DNA from: Stropharia rugosoannulata
Lineage: Eukaryota; Basidiomycota; Agaricomycetes; Agaricales; Strophariaceae
Length of the DNA stretch: 64,000 nucleotides
Assembly: GCA_028532985.1 (NCBI GenBank)
Contig: JANCIK010000008.1
Location: forward strand, 1,860,001 to 1,924,000
Direction of reading: 5' to 3'
The notes beneath the pieces are model-generated. The model did no database searches and was not told the origin of the DNA. It worked only from the letters and a program-made list of their open reading frames with translations. Shown one piece after another: positions 1 to 9,798 of this stretch. Position 1 is the first letter of the stretch. Every line of letters starts with the position of its first letter. Made by a program: the position numbers and the translations under genes.

Positions 1-1086
1 AGGCCTCCTCAAGTCTAACGCTCCATCCACGACTTCTTCCTCGCACGCATGAAAGCATTTCGTTCGTTTGCTCGGACCGTTCTCGCAAATATTGCTCCCC
101 AAATTCATGTCAGGGCTGCTGCAGTTCCCGACGAAGATGGTTTGTACTTGACTGCGCGGCTGGCAGCTGTATATCATGCATCATGACCTTTTTTGCAAAT
201 ATAATAGCGCTTATGGTTACAATTTAACGACCTCGTCAACCTCTCTTACTGGCATGGTTTACAAAATCACTCACTCAGTCCTGCAGGGAGCGGCTCGGAG
301 TTCAAGCAATCTATTGAGGCACCGCCGTCTAGAGCATAAAAGCCCCCCAGCATATCATTAGGCTAGTCGATCACTCCATGCATCCATGCCATTCTAATTC
401 TAGATGATTTTAATCCTTCTTCAGCACTTCACCTTCTTGCGTGAGTGTCCCGTCTCCACCAAGAAACGAGGTCTCGCTCCACATCCTCTGACAGTGATTC
501 CTTGGTATTTGGTCTTCTGCAGCCTTCCCAGGTCTAGTTGATATGAACACTGTCCCGCCTACATCACTTCATCGGGGATGGGTTCAGATGTAGCACGACT
601 ATTCTCTTCACTCGGCCCCCTATTCTAGGCCATACTCTTTCCGTGGCTCAAACTCAGCTCTGACCCTCTCGCAAGGCTTTGATCGAGCCCATATCTCTTC
701 CTGCTGGCACCAATCGCTCATGCCTAACGCGTGCTCAGTGCTCAACTATGTAGCCCTGCTCGTCCACGCTCACCAGAGCTACCTCCTCCATAAAACTACG
801 TATGTACCGTGTTTTCCGTCCTGGATTGCTGCCCCCTTCTCGTTGTGCATCACTAGTTTAACTAATTCTCAAGTAGCCTCTCCTATCTACATATGCGCGC
901 CGTTGGATCACTTTTCCCTCCGTATATGCTACTAGCACAGTCCTTCTCTCTTTGAGGGCAACCTTGGATGATCAATGTTCGACCTTGCGAGAATATTCCT
1001 CTTCTCAAACTCCACATAAATAATGTTATCAAACACATGGCTATACAGTACGGCGATCATCATAGTCCATGGCTAGATCAATATCC
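1..1086. other. Left-edge region without a supportable gene
   Basis: A short plus-strand frame from an ATG at 49 to a stop at 186 (45 codons) reads plausibly, with an Arg/Ala-rich start. It is preceded by a stop, has no recognisable domain, and could be the tail of a gene lying outside the window. The rest, including several short open frames, shows no splice-linked coding structure that I can follow. Confidence 0.4.
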
Positions 1087-2458
1087 TCACGCCTGTAGTT
1101 CTTGCTTTTTAGGCTGGCCAGGTTTGAATGTGATCGGGGGCACGCTATCGAGCTCCGAGTTATCCATCGTTGTTGATCCTCCGATGTCGGCTACGTGAAA
1201 TGTGGTCAGCCTAGTTTGAGTATTTGCAGTCTCGGTTGATATCCCTAAGCCGACGCGGACGATAACAAGAGAGAATACAACACCCTAATCACTGTTAGTT
1301 ACGTAACCTGTTCTGGGTAGTAAGGTACCTACAATCACTTGTGTAACCTATAACAACAATCAGTCAACTTCCGTAATCACATAAATACAGGACTGATTAC
1401 TCACTGCATCTAATACAATATACTGAGAAAAGCTGCCTGAGAGATAGAGGGAGAGAAGAATGACAAGACACGCTGAATAAATGGCCCCGGATTCGATGAT
1501 GACTACCATTGCGGGTAGTATGTTGCTTCCGGAAAGAATCATGTTCTTTGTTTTTCGGTACATCCACCAAATGCGGACAGCAATCAGTGCTATAACAAGA
1601 GCATAGGTGAATCCGGGTACGCGATTATAGAGACTTGTCACTGCTTACTTGTCGAGCTAAAATTCGTGAATAGTGTTAAGGAAAAGAAGGACACGATCCA
1701 CTTTTGAAGAGAACTGATGAAGACAGGCGCGTCTGGTGACGCTCTCGCAAATGCCTGTAGAGCGCCGATGCCTACGCCTTTAAAAAAGGTGTTTCGATTA
1801 CTCAGACGGTGTACGGAAGTAGAACTCCGTGGAATTGTACACTCACCAATACTGGCGATAAAGCAGATCAGAATAGGTGTCACTACCCGCTTGTCGTTCA
1901 GCCAGACAAGATTCAGACGGTAAAGCTATAAAGAAAAATACGTGTCATGAAACTCTATGACATAGTTACCAATCTTACAATGAATGCATCCCCAACAAGC
2001 GTCTGCATTGCGTATGCCGTACTTTTTAAGACGTAGATTGGTACGCTGACTTGGTTGAGGAATGCCAACGGCCCCCCGCTGTTGGATGAATCGATAAACG
2101 CATCAAGGACGCGTCTTAGATCGGATGCTACATGCTACCGTTAAGCATAGTAAGTACTCTCGAGTATGACCCATCATCGCTTTCTGGGAGGTTCAAACTT
2201 ACAACAGTCGCTAACGTGAACATAGTTATCGACGCGAGTAACATGGGCTTGTTGACAGGCTGCTTTCCTCTTCTCGTTTTCCTGAGCAGAATAAACGTCG
2301 AAGCGACAAAGAGGACAAGGAAGAGCCCTGTGAAGTTTTTATTCACAGCTTGTTAAAACGGGTACAGTGTAGCTCCGCCTACCGTAAAGTACCGACTCGA
2401 CGAACAGTGATACTAGCGTAACAGAGTCAATTCCAATAGAACTTTGGCCTCGCGCCAT
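1087..2458 (-). CDS. Putative seven-helix integral membrane protein
   Basis: Unrecognised function; an agaricomycete-type multi-helix membrane protein without a domain name I can give. The model starts at the ATG ending at 2458 (MARGQSS) and joins about eight exons by GT-AG introns: a first helix segment, LFLVLFVASTFILL, a luminal loop with the GGPLAFLNQ region, MQTLVGDAFI, VVTPILICFIASIG, WIVSFFSLTLFTNF, VPGFTYALVIALIAVRIWW, and SNILPAMVVIIESGAIYSA followed by a last helix. The hydrophilic tail ends in PKKQELQA at the stop (1087-1089). The SGSNILPAMVVIIESGAIYSA region corresponds to the RGRYRRIVYILIESSMIYS region of the gene at 21054-22303, so the two are distant paralogues. Topology resembles a receptor, but no ligand or G-protein motif is visible. 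Exon borders are approximate. Confidence 0.65.
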
Positions 2459-3066
2459 TTTAGACGATGTGTGACGTCCTCCGGAAGGGGTTTTCCATTC
2501 CTTTAGGATAGTCGTCTTTATATGAAAGCAATGTGCTATAATCAGGAGGTGCCCTCATCGTGGTGGTACCTAGGCGGCGTAGATAATCAATCGCTGAAGC
2601 ATGATGCGAAAAGCCCGCCTCTCAATCTCGAGTCCATCACGGACGTAAGTACGGCAACGTCATTTCCGCTCATGGCTGACATCGCTTATACCATCGTTCC
2701 GTTGCTGTATTTATACATACTTACAGTGACTAATGATCCAGTTGGCTGATTTGGGGCTCGTTGTTCGGCTTCGTCCTGCTCCCTTGCCGTCACCAACGGG
2801 CGCCGTGTGGCTCATCTACTTTTCCCTTTCACAATCACCGACTTTGGCCCGTCCATGCTCAACCTTCGTCACTACCGCACTTGAAGCTTGAAGCTTGAAG
2901 CATGACATGATGATGCGTACATGTCGCTATGCCCATATGGAATGAAGCGTGGGAAGCAGAAGCTTTGATGATGTCGATGAGCCTCGATGAGCGCTTCTCG
3001 GGAACGTATATAATGGTACCCTATGGAAATAAAGGGCACAGCAATACTTATCCATCTAATCTCATC
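2459..3066. other. Intergenic region between divergent genes
   Basis: This stretch separates the divergently transcribed membrane protein and RidA genes and should hold both promoters. It contains a triple CTTGAAG microsatellite near 2880-2901 and a TATA-like box at 3007-3014. No coding structure is seen. Confidence 0.5.
3007..3014 (+). promoter_or_regulatory. TATA box of the RidA-type gene
   Basis: TATATAAT lies 53 nt upstream of the ATG at 3067, a usual distance. Because the in-frame upstream ATG at 2929 lies before this box, the box favours the shorter start. Confidence 0.5.
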
Positions 3067-3567
3067 ATGAAGACAGTATACACTCCGGACGCCGTCCCAG
3101 CACTCCCAGTCTTCAGTCAGGCCTGCATATCTGACGATCGTGTCTACGTCTCTGGCAACATTGGTTGCGACAAACACTTCAAGCTTGTTCCAGGAGGCGT
3201 AAAAGCAGAGACAGTACGCAATATATATTATTAGACTTGTCGAGAGGCATTGATCCATACTCACTTCACTGTACAACAGCGGGCTGCTCTCGAAAATCTT
3301 AGTATAGTGTTGAAGGCGTCAGGATCAGGCCTTGAGCACATCGTGAAGGCCAACATCTACATGAAAGACATGGAGAAGGAGTTCCAGCTAATGAACGAAG
3401 TATACGCGCAGGTAAGAGTGCACCATTATTTTCAATGGGCGCTTCAAGTTAAACATGTTTAGTTCTTTGCCGCAGACAAGATGCCTGCCAGAACATGTGT
3501 TGGCGTCGCTTACCTTCCATTCGGAGCAGCAGTAGAGATTGAATGCGTTGCTGAGATACCAAAGTAA
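3067..3567 (+). CDS. RidA/YjgF/Mmf1-family imine deaminase
   Basis: Predicted 127-residue protein from three exons (3067-3213, 3280-3411, 3463-3567); all junctions keep frame and the length equals the usual RidA subunit. Family members hydrolyse reactive 2-imino acids made by PLP enzymes such as threonine dehydratase, working as homotrimers in cytosol or mitochondria. Visible family features are FSQACISDDRVYVSG in the N-terminal strand region, the helix LENLSIVLKASGSGLEHIVK, the strand NIYMKDM, and PARTCVGVAYLP near the C-terminus containing the conserved substrate-carboxylate-binding arginine (about residue 103). No clear mitochondrial presequence is seen. The longer in-frame start at 2929 is less likely, because it precedes the TATA box and would add residues the family lacks. 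It is plus strand, just upstream of the UstYa-like gene, but a link is not shown. Confidence 0.9.
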
Positions 3568-4701
3568 TTGATATAAGCCGCCTGGAGTAGTAGATATAAT
3601 ATGTATTCTTTTTTGAGCCAAGTTGAACATGATATATCCAGTTAAATTTAACTCTCACACGAATCTTCGGATTGCTGGCATCCATAGTAGTCGCCAACGG
3701 CGGAGTGACCGTAGGAAACAATCTTAAAATGATGGTACGACAAAGGCATAAGTCGATAAGGTATCTGGTCCAATCAACCTGCGGATTACACAAGTTAAAG
3801 CAGAGATGTCTGTTTACATTTTTGGGTGGAGGTAGAGCATCAGCAATTAGGTACCGCAAATTTTTTATCATACGTGAACGTTTGAACTATAGGCAATCAG
3901 TATTTATAAGTATGATGATGCAACTTGGCAAGGCGGTGATTGTACTTCTCTAGGTCTCTCGACTTAAATAATGTTGGTGGGAATTGCCAGGCTGAGCTCT
4001 TCCGAGGTCACCGCAAATCTTATAACACGGGCACTGGATATAATGGAAGCATTCTTTGAGGCTGTGGCTATAAATATATATAGTAACTGACAATCGTATC
4101 TAGAAGCACCATTCCAATCTTAAACGTGATTCTTTCATCTCAATAGGTTTGCAGGAATAGCGTATGGCTCTTTGATACAGAGAAAAAAATGTTTAGCTCA
4201 TGGCGGCTGAAATATACAAAGAGTGCAACCGGATCTGAACGTTAGAGCTCCATGCCACTAGTATGTATATGTAGTTAAATATGTATGCACAAGTTACCAG
4301 CACTGTTGCCAATTGTTCCCAACTTGCTCTTACATCCGCTGTCATACTGAGCCCGCGCTTCTCGCACTTCTGGAAAACAATATTAATAATTGGCATAAGT
4401 ATCACACAGGATTAACCGTGCACAAAGGACTTCCGGTCCGCTTGTCCTGGACGTATCTAACGCCATCCAAAAATTGCAGCAAGGATATCTTTACAAACAC
4501 ACAGAGTCCCATGGGGTGCTCTTTCCTTTTGATTGCCAGCCCGACAGATGTAGAGCTCAGATGTTCTTGCAGGATTCCTCATCGGGCTAATCCCGAAGAG
4601 TCAGGAGTCAGTTGAGTTTTTCTTAACAAGTAATTGACCGATTGATGAAGTTAACTTATCCGACACCCTTCACACTCGTCTACTACACCACAGCTCTCGC
4701 A
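3568..4701. other. Intergenic region upstream of the UstYa-like gene
   Basis: AT-rich sequence with several short open frames and no convincing splice-linked product. The last 60 nt are pyrimidine-rich, as expected of a fungal 5' untranslated leader before the ATG at 4702. Confidence 0.4.
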
Positions 4702-5833
4702 ATGGTCTCGCTGTCTGCAAAGTATACATCTCTCAAGCAAGACCAGGAAGATACAGAAGACTCGAAGACATCGCTTCACGACTTTAGCTCACAGCTGCAC
4801 TTTCCCAGGAGCCGAAGGGTCCGTAGTTTCAGCACAGGTCCAGGTTTCCTCGAGTACTGGCCTTACTTGACGCATGGAATACTACTATGTCTCTGCTTTA
4901 TATTTCTTAATTTATGGATCAATGCCCGCAAACGTCTTCCAGTCCCTGACTTTCCTTACTGTATGTGCTGTCTAATGTGAAGCAAAGCTCAAACATTGAA
5001 AACGTACTAGCGCCTTCCAATGCAGGTGTCGAGTACGAAAAAGATTTTAGTGTCTTCATGGGGTCATTCAGGGCTCCATCAATTTATCGAGGACACCCGT
5101 CCCCGGAGCTTGATGCGGCTTGGTTCAATATATCGTCTGGTGGTACGTGGATATCCTAAATTCTTCTTATAAGGCTTTTTAATATTCTACGTTAAAAGCC
5201 ACTCTACTGCGACTATCTGAAGAAGAAGTTTACAAGATAGGCAAGGAGGTAACACCTTCAATTGTGAAATACGCACCATCAGACGGAGGGGGATACATGG
5301 GGGCCATGTCTGCAACGCACCATCTACATTGTCTTGTGCGTACACACTTGTTTAATTTTCCTTCTACACAGAGCTGATACTGCATGCCTAGTAGAACACG
5401 CTTAGGAAGTACCTGCACTTCGATCACTACGGAAAAGTCGACCCCTTCTTCACGGAAACTAAAGAGGAAACCTACCGTACACACCTTGGTATGCACCCAA
5501 CCTGCTTCGAAATTCTGCGTCACAAATTCAATAAGAATTCAGAACATTGTATTGAGATGCTCAGACAGGTCCTTACATGCAGTCCAGATACCACAATTAT
5601 AACCTTCGATTGGGTCAGGTAAGAGCATCTACCAGTCACTCTGAATACCAGTTCAATTGTATAATCGATGTAGAGGATTCAGCAGCCCTTATCCGGATTT
5701 CAACACCAGACATCGCTGTGTTGACTACAAGAAACTTCTGAAGTGGCATGATGTCAATGGTATACCGGACACAATTCGGAATAGTCACATTGTCAGGTTG
5801 GATGGTGAAGTCGATCTCCCTAGTCCTCCGTAA
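4702..5833 (+). CDS. UstYa-like (DUF3328) membrane protein, RiPP/mycotoxin type
   Basis: About 285 residues from six exons; introns begin near 4949, 5144, 5328, 5489 and 5619. The N-terminus is cytosolic and charged, followed by one transmembrane segment around residues 52-74 (THGILLCLCFIFLNLWI). The C-terminal domain carries both hallmark motifs: HHLHC at the end of exon 3 and HLEHC (THLEHCIEMLR) across the exon 4/5 junction, followed by LTC and a TFDWV strand. In ustiloxin, cyclochlorotine and victorin loci such HxxHC proteins are oxidases that modify or cyclise core peptides, probably through bound metal. The reading frame is complete and ends in LPSPP. An in-frame ATG at 4645 exists, but the intervening sequence looks like leader. 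A Kex2-type repeat precursor lies 4 kb downstream (0.7 kb when the inserted LTR element is removed), which is the arrangement seen in dikaritin-type RiPP clusters; the functional pairing is inferred. Confidence 0.85.
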
Positions 5834-6213
5834 ATAAAAAATGAATCTTTGAATCATGTCAAATTTGGAAGCCTGTAGTCTCTCGATCTCTGTGTGTACG
5901 TAGCGCTGAAGGAGTGACTGTTAGTCCTATGGGCTAGAGTTACAGTGGTAGTACTTCCCTCCGATGCAGCTTAGGACCAATTCTGGTTAAGAAGTATTTT
6001 CGGCGCATACTAGAACTTGGACAAGACAATACAACATTGAGATTCATAAATGTCATCAGACCGACACCCGGTGAGCATTTTCCATGTATCCGCCTGGTAC
6101 CTCAAATAGGTTATGTAACAAATCATGAAGAAATACAGCCAGTCTGAATCGGTCTTCAAATTTCAAAGGGTAAATGAATATATTTAGACTCCGGTACACA
6201 CGATATGTATATG

Positions 6214-6217
6214 ACGC
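6214..6217. repeat. Left target-site duplication (ACGC)
   Basis: ACGC immediately precedes the left LTR and is repeated directly after the right LTR at 9483-9486. A 4-bp duplication is at the short end for Ty3/gypsy-type integration, which usually gives 4-6 bp. Confidence 0.65.
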
Positions 6218-6707
6218 TGATACGCTGAAGCTCTCTATGAGCGCGTACAGGTGCGAGGTGGTTTCACACGGCTTCTAACCAACCCAAAACAACACAAACA
6301 AGACGAAATGACGTGAGAACGAGGGAGTGTAAGCTGCAGCGTCAGCTTCGAACCACTCCTGGACGAGGTATATGACGAGAACGAGAACTGAGATGAAAAC
6401 TAGAGTGCTAAGACGAGGGGAAACGAAATCTTCTTTTTTTCTACATAAAGTACATGCTTTATATATGTAAAATCAAAGCATAGCCTACGGAATAAGTGTA
6501 ATCCTAGAATGTAGGTGCTGAGTAAGTAAAGGGGCAAGGAAAGACCTAGAATTAATGAGTAATGAAATGGAAAATGCTGGAAATGCAGGCGGGATATAGT
6601 TGTTCCGAGTGCGATGCAAGTCGGGTTGTGGCACGGTGGCTGTGTGACGTGGGAACACGGACTTGTGCGTGACGGATTCCGTGGCCGTAGATGGGCGCAG
6701 CTCATCA
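6218..6707 (-). repeat. 3' LTR (left copy)
   Basis: 490 bp. Read on the minus strand it starts TGATGAGCTGCGCC and ends CTTCAGCGTATCA, so it has TG...CA ends. It matches the right copy in every stretch I compared. Confidence 0.92.
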
Positions 6708-6720
6708 TCTCCTCCCTACT
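6708..6720 (-). other. Polypurine tract
   Basis: On the minus strand AGTAGGGAGGAGA directly abuts the start of the LTR, as expected for the plus-strand DNA priming site of an LTR element. A similar CCTCCCTACTTA motif recurs near 7089-7100 inside the element. Confidence 0.7.
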
Positions 6721-7206
6721 GAAATACTGACTGTCCTCAGTCAGCCGTAAACGAAAGAAATAAAGCAAAACAAGAAAAAGCCGAAGCAAATAAGCAGAAA
6801 AATGCGAAAGCTGCACAAATATAACAATACCAAAAACAAAAAAACAATCAAATATAAAAGATAAAGGAAAACAATTCAAAGCAAATGTAACAGGAGATAA
6901 ACGTGCATAAAGGCATAATATAAATGATATACTGGCGCATAAACTTTTATACCAAGAAAGATTCATAAAAATCTATCATATAAACGAAATAAATCAGCAT
7001 ACAGCCATGAACATATCTGAATAAATCATAAAGCATAAAAGAAACAAAAAACGTAGCGGCATAGGGGCATAAAGCGAGGGAAAGGGGTCCTCCCTACTTA
7101 GATATAAACTTGTGAGGATGGAAAAATAAGGCTGAACATAAAAACGAGGTGTCAAGAGATCCTGGGTTGTGTAAACAAGGCTCGCATGTGTGGGGGGCAA
7201 GATAAT

Positions 7207-8856
7207 TTATCCGGGGTGCCTAGGGCGAGGGCGGCGACGTCTAGGGGTACTAGGGACGCAGTGTGCGACGTATGGACGCAGGGAACGGGTACTACAACGT
7301 AGTTGCGCTCGACGAACTGCTGGGGATGGCGGCAATGTATGCAAGTGAAAAGCAATGTATTTATCCGGGGCGCGACATGTTCTAAACGCAGGGGCCGAGC
7401 TGGGCGACGACGGAGACGACTGGAGGCGAATTAAACCACTAAAATCTCGCCTGGACTCGATAGGATCGCGACTGGGTGCGTAAAGCGAATATAGCGACGA
7501 CGTGGGGTCTACAGACGATGAGCAGGGCGCTATGAACGACGGAGACGGTGCTGGAGACAATAGAGACGCTGACAAAGGCTCTACAACTTCTTGAGGCGCT
7601 GGGACGACGCTGGTAGAGTGTATGAGCATTCTGGAGCGCAATGGTTCGATCTCTGGCGTGAAGACAGTGCAATCGCAATGGGAACTAGTCTGGGATGCGG
7701 TGGGATCAAATAGGGCGTGCTGAGCAATAGGGACGACTTGAGAACGCAAGCCAGCAAGTTCTATTTCAATTTCCGCGATTCTGGCGTCGATGGCAGTGAT
7801 GTTCTGTGCGTAAGATGACGTAGGCGACGAGAGGGCGATATTGGGGGCAACTGCGACGTTTAAAACAGCGAGAGGCGAAGAGGACGATGTACTCAGCTGC
7901 TGGGGATATAACCTATACCACTCATCGAATTTATCCTTCAAAAATCGACCTGGGACGTCTTCTGGAACGTAAGCGCCGGTGGGGAGCACTACTTTGCTGT
8001 CTGAGTTGCGTATAATTTTTCCTGAATGCATGTAGTCGTCAACGAGGGTGCAATGTCGAATAAAATGATTTTCTCCGCAGAACTTGCACTTGAAAACGCG
8101 AGGCTTCTTGCTGGGGCGAATTAATGATGTAGACGACGGCTGAGATATATTGTGGATTTCCTGGATGATTGACTTCGTAAATGCTGCGAAAATAGTCCGA
8201 AAATCATCGAGATTAACGTTTGTACTCGAGGGCGACGACTGGGACAATATAGGCGACGAGTTGTGCGAGTAAACGGAGTGCGAGGCGCGCAAAATAAAAA
8301 TGGCGGCGGCGTAGACGTCTGTGATAGCGTGGGGATCGTCTGGATAATGGTCTGGGAACTTGAGTGCTAAACGAGTCGAAATTTTTGTCCAAAGCGATGG
8401 GGGAAAAGCACGAGGGTACATGCGCTTCTGCTCGAGATCTGATAGTCGTTGTTTCGAAATAAGGAACTGCGAAGTCGTAATAAAATGTGTATGGTAATCC
8501 GAGAGGTCTTCTAGAGTATTCATGCCGATGTGCAAACGATTTTCAATCAATAATTCGAGGTTGGCGAGGGTGTACCAATAATCGTCGTTAGCGGATGGGT
8601 AAAGCTCGAAGACGGCGTCCTTAAAATTGTCAAAGGTCGAGAAATTGTCCAAAAATTGAGGAAGCGACTCCCAAAGGTCAGCAGTGTCGTTATCTACGTA
8701 GCGTATGGCGTAACACTTCTGCTTGGAGGTGGTAATGATGCCGGATGTGCTGAATAGGTACTGAAGGTCGTAAAAATAATGTTTAAGCCCACGGGGCTTC
8801 TCTGGGTCGAAAGTCGGTGCGCTGGGGTCTCCAAAGGATGGCATAGGATGGAACAT
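7207..8856 (-). CDS. gag: Retrotransposon Gag (capsid/nucleocapsid) protein
   Basis: Uninterrupted frame of 549 codons, starting MFHPMPSFGDPSAP. The first 200 residues are a Retrotrans_gag-like capsid region (GLKHYFYDLQYLF; DTADLWESLPQF; NFKDAVFELYPSA). Next comes a Ser/Thr-rich linker, then a zinc knuckle CKFCGENHFIRHC near residue 258, and the segment VVLPTGAYVPEDVPGRFLKD, which I recognise from agaricomycete Ty3/gypsy polyproteins. The knuckle is C-x2-C-x3-H-x4-C, one residue shorter than the usual C-x2-C-x4-H-x4-C. The C-terminal 150 residues are low complexity (Pro/Ser/Arg) where pol should begin. Intact Gag without pol suggests a non-autonomous family kept in working order. Confidence 0.88.
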   Translation of the reverse strand: MFHPMPSFGDPSAPTFDPEKPRGLKHYFYDLQYLFSTSGIITTSKQKCYAIRYVDNDTADLWESLPQFLDNFSTFDNFKDAVFELYPSANDDYWYTLANLELLIENRLHIGMNTLEDLSDYHTHFITTSQFLISKQRLSDLEQKRMYPRAFPPSLWTKISTRLALKFPDHYPDDPHAITDVYAAAIFILRASHSVYSHNSSPILSQSSPSSTNVNLDDFRTIFAAFTKSIIQEIHNISQPSSTSLIRPSKKPRVFKCKFCGENHFIRHCTLVDDYMHSGKIIRNSDSKVVLPTGAYVPEDVPGRFLKDKFDEWYRLYPQQLSTSSSSPLAVLNVAVAPNIALSSPTSSYAQNITAIDARIAEIEIELAGLRSQVVPIAQHALFDPTASQTSSHCDCTVFTPEIEPLRSRMLIHSTSVVPAPQEVVEPLSASLLSPAPSPSFIAPCSSSVDPTSSLYSLYAPSRDPIESRRDFSGLIRLQSSPSSPSSAPAFRTCRAPDKYIAFHLHTLPPSPAVRRAQLRCSTRSLRPYVAHCVPSTPRRRRPRPRHPG

Positions 8857-8970
8857 ATTGAGAAACGAGTGTAGAGGGACGACGAAGTGTTGGAGGAATT
8901 AATTGTGAATTAATGTCGAAAATGCGCGAATAAAGGTGGATTAGCTGAAGTCCAGTGCATAGGAAACTCA

Positions 8971-8989
8971 CCCCTCGCGGTGGGCTCCA
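8971..8989 (-). other. Primer-binding site
   Basis: On the minus strand TGGAGCCCACCGCGAGGGG begins 3 nt after the 5' LTR end (TATCA). Starting with TGG, it can pair with the CCA end of a tRNA. I could not assign the tRNA from sequence alone. Confidence 0.65.
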
Positions 8990-8992
8990 AAA

Positions 8993-9482
8993 TGATACGC
9001 TGAAGCTCTCTATGAGCGCGTACAGGTGCGAGGTGGTTTCACACGGCTTCTAACCAACCCAAAACAACACAAACAAGACGAAATGACGTGAGAACGAGGG
9101 AGTGTAAGCTGCAGCGTCAGCTTCGAACCACTCCTGGACGAGGTATATGACGAGAACGAGAACTGAGATGAAAACTAGAGTGCTAAGACGAGGGGAAACG
9201 AAATCTTCTTTTTTTCTACATAAAGTACATGCTTTATATATGTAAAATCAAAGCATAGCCTACGGAATAAGTGTAATCCTAGAATGTAGGTGCTGAGTAA
9301 GTAAAGGGGCAAGGAAAGACCTAGAATTAATGAGTAATGAAATGGAAAATGCTGGAAATGCAGGCGGGATATAGTTGTTCCGAGTGCGATGCAAGTCGGG
9401 TTGTGGCACGGTGGCTGTGTGACGTGGGAACACGGACTTGTGCGTGACGGATTCCGTGGCCGTAGATGGGCGCAGCTCATCA
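8993..9482 (-). repeat. 5' LTR (right copy)
   Basis: 490 bp, same length and apparently the same sequence as 6218-6707. By orientation this is the promoter-bearing LTR of the minus-strand element; its outer end faces the repeat-precursor gene. Confidence 0.92.
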
Positions 9483-9486
9483 ACGC
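9483..9486. repeat. Right target-site duplication (ACGC)
   Basis: ACGC follows the right LTR directly and matches 6214-6217. Confidence 0.65.
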
Positions 9487-9711
9487 CCGCACACGAAGGA
9501 TCTATAGCTGGCTTCTTCCATTGCTTCTGTTGAGGAAGCGTCTCAGATGGTGTACTTCGGGACAGGCAAAGGTATTTCATTACATAGATTAATCATTATA
9601 TTAATATACCCGTTATCCTCGTGCGATACTTGTACGATCTTAATCAGACAAAGATCTGATACTCTATTGCATGAATAAGGAAAGCACATCGCGTTATTGA
9701 CCTTGCTGATC

Positions 9712-9718
9712 TATAAAA
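9712..9718 (+). promoter_or_regulatory. TATA box of the repeat-precursor gene
   Basis: TATAAAA 81 nt upstream of the ATG at 9799 and 230 bp from the inserted LTR; the core promoter is therefore intact, but any element further upstream has been moved 3.3 kb away. Confidence 0.65.
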
Positions 9719-9798
9719 GACGGTGGGCAATGCAGGGTCTGTATACTTCTTCGCACCCCTATTTCTCGCAGAAGATACTCTGAATACTCAGTCAATCA

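Larger units (their letters stand above)
6218..9482 (-). mobile_element. Gag-only LTR retrotransposon (TR-GAG-like), complete and young
   Basis: A 3,265-bp element with two 490-bp direct LTRs (6218-6707 and 8993-9482), a 4-bp ACGC target duplication, a primer-binding site next to the right LTR and a polypurine tract next to the left LTR. Those signals show that transcription runs on the minus strand. The only long frame is a 549-codon Gag; there is no protease, reverse transcriptase, RNase H or integrase. The LTRs appear identical when read side by side, which implies recent insertion. It must have been mobilised by enzymes from a full Ty3/gypsy relative elsewhere in the genome. It sits between the UstYa-like gene and the repeat-precursor gene, ending 230 bp upstream of the latter's TATA box. 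Confidence 0.9.

Noticed and set aside
2929..3066. Upstream ATG at 2929 as start of the RidA gene
   Set aside because: It lies before the TATA box and would add 46 residues absent from the family.
9105..9135. GTGGTTCGAAGCTGACG on the minus strand resembles a tRNA B-box
   Set aside because: It lies inside both LTR copies and no cloverleaf can be formed.
9175..9492. Open frames inside the LTR copies (also 6400-6966)
   Set aside because: They are part of the LTR sequence, present in both copies, and not a protein family.
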